Assembly: GCA_021464245.1 (NCBI GenBank)
Contig: JADCRB010000065.1
Span: 1,124,689 to 1,188,688 of the forward strand
Source of the DNA: Carallia brachiata
Lineage: Eukaryota; Streptophyta; Magnoliopsida; Malpighiales; Rhizophoraceae
Direction of reading: 5' to 3'
Length of the DNA stretch: 64,000 nt
Shown here: in pieces, positions 35,966-47,984 of the stretch
How positions within the stretch are numbered: the first letter of the stretch is position 1
How the letters are laid out: each line of letters starts with the position of its first letter
Program-made: the position numbers and the translations under genes
The notes under the pieces: model-generated
What the model saw: only the letters and a program-made list of their open reading frames with translations
Database searches by the model: none
Told to the model about the DNA's origin: nothing

Positions 35966-37343
35966 ATTAAACTGTTTAGCTAGAAAATTTATTGGCAAGT
36001 GATTTTAGCTTGTATTTCTCCTGCTCCTCACCTTTAGTAATTATATATATGAAATAAATTCATTTTTTGATTTGGAGTAAGGCAGAAAGGGTACCTTCAG
36101 GTACCGTCAGTCAACAAAAAACAACAGCAAAAGAAAAAAAAAAGATAAATACAAAAAAACAAAAAACAAAAAACAAAAAGCTGATAGCCTAACCTATTAG
36201 GCTTGAAGTTAATGCGCATACAGAGGCAACTCTTAGGGTTGCCCACATAACACCTCTATTTTTTTTATTTTTTTTTTTGCTTTTTTTGAGACATCCTAAT
36301 AACACCTCCTAATTAAAGAGAAGGAATTCTTCAAGAAAATGAGAGAATTGGGATAACAAAGAGATGAAAACTTTCTTTTTTTGGTCCAAAAGAGATGAAA
36401 AACTTTCAAATGTTTCAAAGGATCAGTGGGCTGCATTTTGTGCTACGCAGCATGGCCCAATGATATGGGCTTAAACCACCCCAATCTCGTGGGTAGAAAT
36501 TACGGCCACAATTATCAGCGTTCCTTCTTCTACCACCACTTTGCTGGCAAGGAATGGACTTCCAATGGAACTTTTCACATGGCTACAAGTACTACCATGT
36601 ATAATTTATGTGAGACAATGCTTGTGTGTTGATTCTTAGTATTTAGATTGATGCTTAGTATTTTAAATGAAATAAGAATGATAATTTTGCAACAAAATTG
36701 ATAAAATTTTAAAAAAATAGTTTTTAATTTATATTACAAAAATTACCCGTCTTATCGCATTCAAATACTAATTAATGCAAAAAAAAAATACGTACATGTA
36801 TTCGTTCTCTATTGATATTTAATCACGTGGCTTTGTAATTACTGTGGCTAGCCCATCGACCACCCAAGCAAGTCTTGGATGGCAGGTCTAGAGATCAAAC
36901 CTCGGTCTGTCATGCCAAAATTCTCCACTTCCCATCTCAGCCAAGGACTAAAAAAATTAAAAAAAAAAAAAACTTGTGGCTCAGTCAAGTGCCTAATTTT
37001 CGGAGTACTGTAATTCGAGGGAATCCTGAAGCAAGGATGTTCCAAGGATTAATCCACTCAAGTGCAGCTAGCAGAAATGACTGGCTTGTAAAGGAATGCA
37101 GGATCCTCTTGGTGCAAAAGATTCAAGAAAAAAAAAAATTGCAGGTAAAAAAGAAAAAACTAGAGCATTATGCATAAGAAAATGTACCAACCAAAGTTGT
37201 GAGTTATCTAACAGAGCCAATCTCAGTTCCTGGCACAGATTGGCAGCAATGAATAAAGATCTTATTAAGAGAAGCATAGGATCAATGTCATTGTGTGAAA
37301 CAATATGGAAGCGCCGGATTTTGTTTTTGCAGGACTTCAGGTG
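35966..37343. other. Intergenic DNA beyond unit B
   Basis: This begins as AT-rich sequence with A-runs (36130-36180) and T-runs (36258-36278). A possible SINE on the minus strand lies near 36850-36960 (A-box-like TTGGCTGAGATGG, B-box-like GAGGTTTGATCTC), but no tail was found. The last 150-200 bases are probably the 3'UTR of the WEB-family gene. No coding exon was supported. Confidence 0.45.
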
Positions 37344-39476
37344 CTAGAATTTGATGTTAAGAACCTTCCCTAGGGGCTCATATTTGTTAAGGTCATCGCT
37401 GTATGCGTCAGGACTATACGGTCCTGACGAAGATTCCTCCCGAAGAGCAGCTAGAGCGGCCTTTCTTCTCTGCCTTCGTTCTTGCCACGACCTTAGCTGA
37501 GCCTCAAGTGACCTTTTAGCTTTCTCAGCAGCTTCAGCCCTCGAAACAGCTTGTTCTGTCCGATTCCTCAGCTCTGCAATCTTTGTCATTGCTGCTTCAA
37601 GTTCATTCTTCAAATTTCCCGGTCCACAGTTTTCGTCCGATGCAGTTAATATAGCCGAAACTTTTGCTACAAATGGATTGGCCTTCTCAGCAATTTTAGT
37701 CAAGGACTCGTATTCTCCGAGTGAAATTGTTATTTTTCCATCCTTTTCAGATTGCATCTCTTCTGCTTCTGCTTCTGCTTCCGCTTTTGACTCCTCTACA
37801 AGCTGAGTAGCATTCTTACATTGGGAGCCCACAAGTCCAAAGCCATCAAATTCTTTGTTTACTTTATCTGCTACTTGTTTCAACCTTTGATTCTCCTTTT
37901 TCGCTTCTTTGGCTTCAAGTGCTAGCTGTTGAACTGCAAGGTATAATCCTGATTTAGCACTCACAGCTCTTGCTTCAGCTGCCTTTGCTGCTGCAAGTTC
38001 TGATCTTCCTTTATGAAGCTCAGATTTCAACAATGCTATCTCAACCTCGGCTTCATTCTCTCTTGCTTTAATCTCATTCATTTCTGTTTTTACCTTTTCT
38101 AACTCATCTGTGAGCATTTCAACTTCATGGCTCAAGTGAATTATCTCATCATTCGCATTCAAAAGTTCTACCTTTAAGCGATTCAGCTCAGTTCGAAATG
38201 GCCCGATGTACAATTCCTGATCAGAGTTTTCTGCTTCCCCGCCCTTTACATCTGATTTCAGCTGGTCCCAATCGTCCATGTCATCACGATTGGACCTATC
38301 AGATGAATTGAGCTTTTGATTGGCTTTATTAATCTCCTTCCTTAATGAATCGATATATGCAGACTTGGCCAGCAGCAGATTTTCCAATTCTTCCACCATT
38401 TCCAGCTGCCCTTTCATCTCATCATCTTTCTTTGATACAGCCACGTTCTTCTCTTTTTCTGCCTGTTCGACGGCCTTTTTTGACTCAAAAATAGATTCAG
38501 TCAGCTCATTGACATGTTTGAGGAGCTCTTCAGCTCTTTCCTTTTCCACGGTTGCAGCTGTTTTCATCAGTTCTGCCAGTGTCAAGGCCTTGACCTTCTC
38601 TTCTCGGGCTGCAGCTAGTTCTGTTTCCAGGTCCTTTACCTTGGACTCAAGCTCTCTGACTGGGCATCTAGCACACCTCAGTGCATCTCTATCGAACTCG
38701 GAATTCTTCAGCACAGTGGAAAGTTCCTCAGATATTTTTTGGTAGTGTTCTAGCTTAAATTGTAGTTGCAAGTAGGCAGAGTCCTTCGCGTCCAGCTGCA
38801 CCTTGTAGTTGGCCAATTCCCTTAGAAGGATTTCGATTTCTTTCTCACGCTCAATCTCCTGCAAATGACGAAAACAAGAAAACTCAAAAATACTCACAAT
38901 CTGAACCTTTCATAAATCACACCCTCTGCTTGTTATGTAGAAAGGATAAACATACTTATTATGCATTTATAGGTAAGACTCCCTAATGGAAAGGGGAAAC
39001 ATACTTACCATGCATTCACTTTCACATAGATATGCTTGTTTATTGGGGAGCACCATCCTGGTGTAAAATGTATCACAACTTTGCCACCCAAAGGTTCGGT
39101 TTGTGAATTTGGCAGGATTTTCAACACAAAATTTCACTTATAAGAGGGGTGTCAAAAGAGTCAAATTTCCCAGATTGACTAACTATTAGATGATGATAGC
39201 ATACAATTTTTGATCTCACTGATTTTATGTTCTGATAAAAATCTGGCTAGGCATGAAGACAATTCTCTGGTATGAATCCGATACACGACTTACATTAGTG
39301 CTCCAATGAGAACCACCATAAACACAGATGTCTTTGAATTATACTAAACTCGGCATGTGTAATTTAATGATACTGACCTCGCTGCTGGCGTTGCTTTTCG
39401 TCTGATCGCCTTTCTGGCCAAACAATGTGAGTGCAACTTGTACTCGCTCGATGGGTTTGGTGTCAATCTCTCCCAT
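37344..39476 (-). CDS. WEB1/PMI2-family coiled-coil protein (DUF827)
   Basis: There are two coding exons on the minus strand: 39476-39378 (33 codons) and 38858-37344 (504 codons plus stop). The intron begins GTCAG and ends TTGCAG, phase 0. The predicted protein is 537 aa. The N-terminus MGEIDTKPIERVQVALTLFG is the WEB/PMI2 signature as I know it. Residues about 35-480 are almost continuous heptad coiled coil with Glu/Lys/Ala-rich repeats and an acidic (EA)4 run near 391-400. The conserved ISLGEYESL is at 411-419, followed by the basic WQERRQRRKAALAALRE near 491-506. Family members (PMI2, PMI15, WEB1 in Arabidopsis) are cytoplasmic and control chloroplast photorelocation through actin; function here is inferred. 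Length is close to PMI15/PMI2 (about 570-610 aa). PMI2 versus PMI15 orthology was not settled. Confidence 0.88.
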
Positions 39477-39960
39477 GTCTTTGCAAGCCAGAGAAATTCC
39501 AGGGTCCCAAAGCCACTTCAGGATCCAATCTGCAACGGAAGCAAGTCACAGATAACTGATAAACAACCACTGTATGGACGTTCAGATGCAAGGAAAGTTA
39601 CATTTTTGGCACTAACAAAGACTTACTAAATTGAAAAGGCTATGGAACGGATTCCAGGAATTCTCCGGAGAGAAAATGATGTGAAGAAGAGTAGGTAACC
39701 AAAAATCTGCAGGAAATAGAGTTTTTGGGAGTATAGATATGAACCAGACGAAGAAAATCACGAAAATGTTTTTGCGCCATGAACCCTTCTTTGCTATTGG
39801 TTGTTCGCATTTGTTGGAGAAAACAACGGGGCAAGTCCTTGTAAGAAGTGGAAGAAACAATGTTTGCAGACAGTGTCCATCCTTTTGTTTGTCCAATGTT
39901 GTGCCTTGAAGTGATCGATGCCAACAGTTTAACATAGATAGAGCAAAAACTACATAAATC
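39477..39960 (-). promoter_or_regulatory. 5' region of the WEB-family gene with probable 5'UTR intron
   Basis: On the minus strand a strong donor GTAAGTC (about 39625-39619) is followed by a good pyrimidine-rich acceptor CTTCCGTTGCAG ending near 39530, about 55 bases before the start codon. This implies a leader intron of roughly 95 bases. Open frames at 39612-39935 overlap this leader and have no recognised domain. Confidence 0.45.
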
Positions 39961-40649
39961 CGCTTAGTGGACGCGCTTAAATTTTTTTTAATGTAGATAT
40001 GCCGGTTCTATTCTATAGACACAAATATTACACGTGAGAGTGATGTAAATTTGCATAATAAATACATCAAAAATTGTTAATTTTATAACAATGAGACTAC
40101 AAATATACAACTCCAATGTAATTATATTTTATACGAATCAACATTAAAAGCTACCGTTCCCCAATTTTTTCCATATGGAAGTTTTTTTTTTTTTTTGACT
40201 TGTATTTTACATTTTGGTGTTTTGTTGTGGAAGGCTGGTGACTGACATTTTCTTGCTCTTTGGATGATTAGATGCCAACAATTGGCATTTCCGCCACATG
40301 GAATTTGGCATATTTTCCTTTTTTTCTTGGAATTGCAAAATTATGGGCAGAAATCGATGATTGTGCTGTCATTTATTTTTTGTTTTAATTGGCTCTTGGA
40401 TAGAATTCCAGTACAGATTAAACTATAACTCATTGTGCTGTCGATTTTCTTGCAATCGGCATAGACAGTGTCATGGGGGCCTCTCATAGTATCCGGTTGG
40501 GATCAAGCCAACAGCAGTAAGCGCCTCCGGACGAAGAAAACACGGTCCAAAAGATGCCAATATTCAATAATCACCGCAAGGAATGTCCGCAAAGTGCTTG
40601 CTTTGCTTCCAGTCACACTAGGATAGGATAGGAATAAGTGGTTAAACCT

Positions 40650-41690
40650 AAACTTTTGAGAGTTTTTGTAATTGAATCTTGGGATAAATATTTTTAAAGT
40701 CCTAAACCTTTAGATTTTTTTACATTTGAGTTCTAAACCTTTTTAACATTTCATTTGAGTCCTAAATCTTTTAATTTTTTACTATATCAGTCCTTTAAAT
40801 TACGAAAAGTAGTCAATCTATTAATAAATGAGTTTAATTTAATAAAAATCATTTAAAAAAGCTTAAATACATGAGTTAAATATTTTTTTCATCAACAAAA
40901 TATGTATATTAAATATTTTTTTAATCAACAAATATACGAATTAAATAGGCAACATGTATATTTTTTTATAAAAAAGACATTCAATTCATATATTTAATCT
41001 TTTTTAAATAATTTTTTGTAAAGTTAAAATTATTTTTTAATAAATTGATCACTTTTGTTAAACAGAGGGACTAATTTGGTAGAAAATCAAAAAATTTAGG
41101 ACTCAAATAAAATGTCAAAAAGGTTTAGGACTTAAACGTAAAAAAACCTAAAAGTTTAGAACTAAAAAAATCCTTATCCCATTGAATCTTAGATTTTTCT
41201 AAGTTTTGAAATCAGTCCTAAAGTTTCAATTTCCATTTTATGTGAATCCTTTTTAGACAGTAATTGATCAAACCGATAGAAACATAATCTAACATAATTG
41301 AAACTGTATAAAAATATCTAAATATATCTTAAAAATACATAACTACATTTACGTACGTATTTTATCGATTTCTCTTTTTTTTCTCTTACATATAAAAGAC
41401 AAAAATCATAAATTTTTACTATGAGAATTTATAATTTTTACCTTTTATAAGTGAGAGAAAAGAACAAAATTAACAAAACACACAAGTTTACATATTTGTG
41501 TATTTTTAAGACATAGTTGAATACTTTTATATAATTTCAATTTTGATCAAATTATGTATTTATTAATTTGATTAATTACTGTTTAAAAAATGACTCATAT
41601 AGAATAAAAATTTAAAAAATTAAGACTAATTTAAGAACTAAAAAAATTTATCACTCAATTATAAAAATTTTCTAACCTTATCCAGGATTC
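40650..41690. mobile_element. Outer MITE (hosts a second MITE)
   Basis: The left arm (AAACTTTTGAGAG, TTTTTGTAATTGAATCTT, resuming at 41190 with AGATTTTTCTAAG ... CAGTAATTGATCAAA near 41260-41276) matches the reverse complement of the right arm (about 41560-41690: AATTTTTATAATTGAG ... CAGTAATTAATCAAATT). The arms are about 100 bases after removing the insert. Outer target duplication was not resolved. Confidence 0.6.
40681..41180. mobile_element. Inner MITE, 500 bp, with 10-bp target duplication
   Basis: ATTGAATCTT occurs exactly at both borders (40671-40680 and 41181-41190). The termini are GGGATAAATATTTTTAAAGT and, as reverse complement, GGGATAAGGATTTTTTTAGT. Long inverted arms of about 150 bases share CCTAAACCTTT...ACATTTNATTTGAGTCCTAAA. 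The 9-10-base target duplication and long arms point to a Mutator-like non-autonomous element. Confidence 0.88.
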
Positions 41691-41795
41691 ATGTTTTGTC
41701 ATTGACCAGAACAGCTCATAGCAAAGTGAATGTTGTACTTGGATTACATTTTTCTATTTTTCTGGAAGGGCGAGCTTCTCTCTACAGTGATTTTA

Positions 41796-41943
41796 CATGT
41801 TTTTTTTTTTTTTTTTGAATCGATGGGAACCATACAGACATACATAAAAAAAGAGAAAATATAATCTGGGCAGAAATCGAACCTCCATCTAACGTGGTGG
41901 AAGACACACCCCCACCACTGCGTAGGCTACTGCCCAGCCATAG
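41796..41943 (-). mobile_element. tRNA-derived SINE with target-site duplication
   Basis: On the minus strand the body starts near 41943 with an A-box TGGCTGGGCAGTAG, then a B-box GGTTCGATTTC about 60 bases later, and ends in TTCCCATCGATTC plus a poly-A tail of about 17 bases (41800-41816). AGTGATTTTA flanks it at 41786-41795 and 41944-41953. This is a complete plant SINE structure of about 145 bp. Confidence 0.85.
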
Positions 41944-42289
41944 AGTGATTTTAGATGCTAAAGTCAAGGGTCGTGGAACTGGAAACACCGGCTCATGATG
42001 GAGCAACGATTTTGAGGGGATTCGATCATAAGATGGACAGGCTCAATGTATACAGGTCAAGTCGGGCCCCAACTTCTAGCCCACATTGGTCTTATGTAAA
42101 AGAAACCAAATACAGAGGACCACCAGTTAGGCCTTCGGCATGAACTTTTGTGCAGAAATGATTTCGTACAAGTTGGCCCAAATTCCAATTAGATAATGAT
42201 AAATTTCTCTGTTTTTTTTTTTTTAATTTTTTTTGCTGGCACCTTGAATCCAATGAACGTGGCCTCTGGAAAGATGAAGGGGGTATTAG

Positions 42290-42975
42290 AGTTAGTTTTT
42301 AAGGAGATAAATTTATATTTTATATTTAAAAGATAAAGAGATAAGTATTTGATAAATTTTGTTATGATATTATTCGATTTTAATTATTTTCTTAAATAAT
42401 TATTTAAAAATAATTGATTGAAAAATAATTTAAAATTATTTTTTATTATTTTTTAGATTATTTTTTATTTTTTTTATTTGTCACATAATTTAGATTTATT
42501 AGTTATTCTATTTCATGAATATTTATATGAAATAATATTATCACTTTTTAATAATTTTTAAATAATATTTTTTTACTATAAATTTTCATTAATGTTGACA
42601 CTTAAAAGAATATCTCAAACGTTATTTTTTTTTATTTTTACTAAATATTAATAATTTTTTTAGAAAAATTAAAAATTAAGTGAGAAAATTATCAATATTA
42701 TTTATAAAATATTTATTTTAAAATATAAAATATAAAATATAAAAATAATTTTGTTAATATGATACATTAATATAAATTAAATATCTAAATTAGTTATTTA
42801 ATTATTCAACGGTAACAATAAATATAAAACTAAAAAGCTTTATTATTTTTTTCAGCAATTACTAACAAGAAATATTAATTAGTAAATATCAATTAATAGC
42901 AGTAATTAGTAATAATAATTAAAAATAATAATCAGTAATAGTAATATCTATCAGTTATACCAAATCGGCCCGAAA
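42290..42975 (-). repeat. MITE-like element, family member 2
   Basis: The reverse complement of 42500-42960 aligns with 560-960, for example both contain TTGAATAATTAAAT, ACTAATTTAGA and TTATATTAATGTAT in order. It is extremely AT-rich with no ORF. The end near 42970 reads CGATTTGGTATAACTG on the minus strand. No clear target duplication. Confidence 0.6.
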
Positions 42976-43070
42976 ACCTACGATTAATAACATATGTTTA
43001 ATATTTTGATATATAATATTTTCTGTTTTTTTTTTACTTTAGAGTGAATTAAACTCATATGACAGATATA

Positions 43071-43990
43071 GTTAGGGATGTTCGCGGGTCGGATTAGACA
43101 GTTTATAAGAAAAAATTGCAACCAAACCGTCATGGTGGCAGTCTGAAAATTTTAAACCGTAACAAATCCGCCAACTGTCCAAACCGTCCAAATCAATCCA
43201 CTAAATGGCAGATTGGTTTGGGCGGTTTGAGCGGTTTTGTTGATTATGCAACTTAGCTTTTAATTTTTTTTTATTTGAGGTGAAATTTGAATGCATTAAT
43301 TAAATATTTAATCAAAAAATTAAATAAATTAGTTAGACATTCATCAAATTTCAAAGTTACGGTAATAAGAGATAATTTATGCGTAAGAAATAAATAAACA
43401 ACTAATATTTTCTTAATTTTTCTCTACCATTAAATATTTGATCATCATTACTACAATTAAAGTCTGAGATTGTATAACTTCTTTACTTTTTTTTTTAAAT
43501 CTTCTCGTCAAAGTTAGCTACCTAGTAGAGAAAAATTAGACATCAATATAAACCCGATACAAAGAATAAGAAAATATAATTAGAAATATAACCAATTTAT
43601 TTCAGTAATCTAATAGCTACAAATTCGTTAGATCAAAGTAACAATATTTTTAAATACCTAATTGCACACAAAATTTCAAATTTATTATTGTAAAGAACAA
43701 TAAAAACGAGATAACATGTATAATAAAAATAAATAGATCTCTAATACAACAAAAATATAATAAAGTTAGATTACATTTTATATGTATAATATATATATAT
43801 ATTAATAAGGACGGATTAGATCGGTTAACCACAGTTTTTAAAATTTTAAAACCGCTACCAATCCGTCCTTGGCAGTTTTGAAAAAATAAAAATCATAATT
43901 AATTTTTTTTTTGACGGTTTTGGCGGATGCGGGTAGGGACGGTGCGGGTTGGACGGTTTATGGTGGGTTGGGCGGTTTATAAATAGCCCT
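43071..43990. mobile_element. Non-autonomous hAT-like element, about 920 bp
   Basis: The termini are AGGGATGTT (left, about 43074) and, as reverse complement, AGGGCTATT (right, ending 43990). AGATATA flanks both sides (43064-43070 and 43991-43997), compatible with a 7- or 8-base target duplication. GC-richer end regions carry repeated GGCGGTTT/AAACCG motifs in opposite orientation, and the middle is AT-rich. No transposase was recognised. The hAT assignment rests on the target length and terminal pattern. Confidence 0.68.
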
Positions 43991-44383
43991 AGATATAATG
44001 AGAGTTAAACTCTTAACTATACTATTAATTAATAAAATTAATAACTATTTAAACTAATACTTTAAGTTAGATTATAATTTCTAAACATGACTTAGTCACC
44101 ATTGGGTCCGTCGGTTCTCGTCAAAATGGTGAAAACTTTTTTTGGCAATAACTTTAAGAGCAAAACGTGATAATTTAAATTAAATGGTAAAATAAATAAA
44201 TAAATAAATAAATTATTAATTATTATTAAATTAATTGCTGACACTTCACGAACAAAAAAAAAAAAAAATTAACATTGGATCAGTCAATAAAGTACATTTT
44301 CGCTTTGTCTTTCCACAGTTTTAACTTTAACCACTTCAGCTCAAAATTTTGACTGTTCCTTCAAGACAGAAGACGAGAAGAGG

Positions 44384-45965
44384 ATGAGCGAATCTCCTCC
44401 TCCGTCGCCGCAGCGTTCTCGAGGCGAAAATAGCGGCGGTGGAGAGGAGCGGCCGAGATTTTTCAGTCAGAAAGCGAAGAACAAGTGCTGGGCAAACGCG
44501 GAGACGGTGCCAGGTCGACACCCAGAGAGGTGGCGCAAAGACGCTGCCGGCAACGTCGTCTGCAAACGCTTCTTCAACTGCTACGGCTGCCTCTGCTTCG
44601 AGTACGACCATATCGTTCCCTTCTCCAAAGGTATCCGGTGTCTGATTACTCCTCTCCTCTCTCCAAGTTGGTTGCTTTACTTTTCTTTTTCTTTTTTTTT
44701 TCCTTTTTTTTTTCATCTCTTCCTCATGTTGTTGTTGGCAAAAAGAAATGCTTGGTGAACTCAATTTGGTTTCGATCTTTGGCATTCGTTGAATATTTCT
44801 CTTGGAATTGGATTTAGACTTGAAATGGTTTCTGGGTTTTGCATTGGTAAAGCTGCTGTGGTGTTTATGTAATATTTTAGCTATTTGGCTTTGGCTTTGC
44901 TTTGTTTTCTGTTAGTGAATTGGGTTTTCGATAAAGTTCAAAGCTGAGGTCTTTTTACATTGAATCTGCCTTTTTGATGCTGAACTTGTTTGTAATTTTG
45001 GGGTTGTGTCCTAGGCGGTGAATCTACGGCAGAAAATTGTCAAATTCTTCAAACAAGGGTCAACCGGTATAAATCAGACAAAGACAAAGTGGACAAAACT
45101 CAACTGAGGGGTTATTCTTGTGATGTCCAGTTCACCGGTATGTTTTGCTCTCAAAAAAGTTTGTGTGCAGAGAAAATTTGGCAGAAAAAATGTCTATAAT
45201 GTAAAAAATTTTCAACTTTAAGAAACAAAATTCATGATTTCCGCAACAAACATTTATCACTTCATTTTTTGTTGCAGAAAGTATGAATGTTGTTACTTAA
45301 AGTTGGAAGTTTGTTATATTACGGACAATTTCTCTGCCCACAGACCAGTACTCTTTTGCTTTATTATTCTTGTTGCTTCTGTCTGTAAAAGCGTGTGGCC
45401 ATATTTCCCTCTGGGCTTAAGAATTCTTGTTTTGCTCTTTGTGGAGTTACCCTAGTATTTCCAAGGCTAAGCTTGTGAGTTGAAGCTATCCATGAGGTGT
45501 GAACTCATCTTGTTGTCATGTTGAGGAAGTTCATGGGTAATCTTGATCTAGAATTCAGCTTCAAACTTATATTCTTATGTATGCTAGAAGTGAGAATTTA
45601 ACCTGCATTATGCTCTGTAACCAGTTCGAACCATGATGCTTTGTGTTAACTGGAGGTGGGTTTCAGGTTTCACTTTCTGTGGTCTGTTAATGAAATTCTT
45701 GCTTTTGGATTGTCATTCTGTTGTCTGCCCTTTTATGTGTTTGCTTTTGCAACGTCTTCTTGCTAACTGGATTCTCCATTGAAAAATCACTTATGTTAAA
45801 TTTTCAGATAAGGAGCTTGACATAATTGAAATGGCAGTTTATGGTGATGTAATCCGTCCTGGGAATCAATGTAGATGCAGAACTGTTGCTGAAATGCTCG
45901 GCCAGTATAAGTCGAAAGACCAGGCAGCTGCTTGCAAATTGCCATATGGTGGTGAAACATCGTAG
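44384..45965 (+). CDS. HNH-domain protein, 175 aa, three exons
   Basis: Coding exons are 44384-44630, 45015-45137 and 45808-45965. Introns are GTATCC...CCTAG and GTATGT...TTCAG, both phase 1, and all join in frame. The first exon is Pro/Ser/Gly-rich (1-30). It is followed by a Cys-rich start (C60, C66, C69, C71) and the HNH core DHIVPFSKGG (D75, H76), AENCQ (N90) and VNRYKSDK (N99, K102). The first exon-exon join falls inside the core, between K82 and the GG pair. HNH folds bind a metal and usually cut nucleic acid. Small plant proteins of this kind are poorly characterised; nuclease activity and location are inferred only. The C-terminus has CRCRTVAEMLGQYKS. The start codon gives the full N-terminus after a short leader; an upstream start was not seen. 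Confidence 0.85.
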
Positions 45966-47980
45966 CAGGCTGGAATGAAATTTCTGTACCAAATCAGAAC
46001 ACCAAAAACTTCATGTGTCAGGTATTCAGTTGATTCTTATGAAAATTGGGGAACTTATTCACAGGTTGACTGAACATGAATCACTTAATTCCAATTTCCC
46101 CTATTGATATCAGTCAATTGCTTGAGTCGAGCTCTTAACTCTGCCCCGATTGCACTAACTGCCGTTTGAAAAGGACTTTTCTTGGGAGTGTCTTTTGTGT
46201 TCTTTTCTTAAAGGATTGAACCATATATACATGCATATTTCTCTCAACTTTCAAACTTAACGAGCCTTTGTAGGCTGAAATGCAACGGGGGCTCAAACTT
46301 GTTTCTAATTGGTGCACGGTTTATGTTACTTGATTTTGAAATCGGTTTGGGCCTTTTCTTATTTGTTGTTGTAATCCATTGCTGTTGAATTTAAGGCTGA
46401 TAACTGTCAGGTATAGACAGAAAAATGCAATAGGCAAAGTCAACTAAATATCAAACCTAGAACTATTTTAAGCTTCCTTTTTTCAGTCATGTTCGTTAGG
46501 TTGTCAGTTGCATGCTTCAGTTTTATGCCCATTGTAAGAATATTGGAAAAAATATATGGACACGTTAATCGAAATGCTCTATAGACGCAAATTTACATAT
46601 TATACTATTTTAATTTGAAGTTATACATTTTTAGTTGTAGTTAACAATAAAGATCCCAAATTCATATCGAACAATTATAATACGCATAAAGTTGATTGTG
46701 TTTATATAATAAAACTTTATATATAACCTTTTGCTTCCTTTCCATCATTGCACACTTTCAAATTATAAATTACAATTAAGATAGAGCTTCATTTCAGGAT
46801 AACTGACTGATAATGGATTTTACATGGACGTATGAAGGTTACGCCCTAGCCTGAATGACGGAGTTTTCTATGAAAGTTTCTAGTGTAGTTGCCTGGACAA
46901 CCAATAATCGTGGACGAATTGGAAGAATTTTTTTTAAGTTGAGTATTGTGGGGTACATAAGTTTGAGTTGGTTTAATGACTAATTTGCAACGTCCATGAG
47001 GTCAACATTTTATTTTTGGGTCTTGAAAGGAGGCGTCACAGTTCTTTGGGGACAGGAGAAAGGTGGGAAGTGATGGGAGTTCGAATTTTGCCAAGACATG
47101 AGGCATACTGCGTCATTGTCGCTCGGGCAACCTCCAGTCCCCTCAGATCAACCTTGTTAGCCCATTTACATCGTCAGAATGTTTGACTGAGGCTTTTTCC
47201 CCAAGCCTGTCTGCCACACGGGCTTAGGCTAACTCACCAATACTGGCTTCAGCAGCCTACGAGAGGAATCTTCAGATACCAATGTGGGTTGGTTCAGTTG
47301 ATGCTTGAATTGATTTTCGGCGAATTTCACCTGTAATGTAAAGATTTGAAATTTAGTGAAGATACATATTGAAAAAGACTTTAACCTTTGACATGGTCTT
47401 ACAAAAAATCATCATTAAAACATTAAACCAATTCCGTAACAGTTGCCCACTCAGTTGCCATTTTAAACCTCAGAGTAATCTTCAGCTTGGATCCGTCTTT
47501 CGCTTGAAATGGTAATTGTTCGGTTGTGTAGCAACTTCATTTGAATTGACTTTCCACTGGGGCTGCGTATTGCCCTAAGATAGAAAATGGGGCTATCAAT
47601 TGAAATTTAGAAGTTTACTTTTTTGTTCTAGGCTGAAAATTGTTCCCCTCAAGTCTTTGCTATCCTCCCATTCACATACTTGTAGAGAACGTTCTCAAAA
47701 CCTGACTATAATCTTTTCTGAAAGCGACTGATCAGAAAGAAGCGTACTTAATAGACATTTCCAACTAGGGGGAGAAAAATCCGTTGCCGTATTCATTAGG
47801 GGACCGAACGCGACCACTTCTACCTGCCACAAATCAGCCCAAAAGTCTAAATTCTATTAATAGATTAAAGAAATTGGGAAACCATGTTTATTAACGTCAA
47901 GGGTCTACGTTGACCAAAGCAAATGTCACAGTCATCATCTCTTAAGTCGTTTAAGGTCTCGAATTTTGTTCTTAAAAAAG
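45966..47980. other. 3' region of the HNH gene and intergenic DNA
   Basis: The first several hundred bases are probably 3'UTR. A GC-richer patch at about 47030-47290 (with GGAGTTCGAATTTTGCC near 47068-47084, B-box-like) may be a retroposon remnant, but no tail or flanking duplication was found. No coding exon was supported. Confidence 0.4.
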
Positions 47981-47984
47981 ATAT

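Noticed and set aside
38320..38745. Ser-rich plus-strand open frame of 141 codons
   Set aside because: It is the antisense of a Glu/Lys/Ala-rich coiled coil in the WEB-family exon.
39612..39935. Two overlapping minus-strand frames of about 100 codons
   Set aside because: They lie over the probable 5'UTR and leader intron of the WEB-family gene and lack any domain.
47060..47090. Possible tRNA T-loop (GAGTTCGAATTTTGCC)
   Set aside because: No matching acceptor or anticodon stems nearby; at most a SINE B-box remnant.
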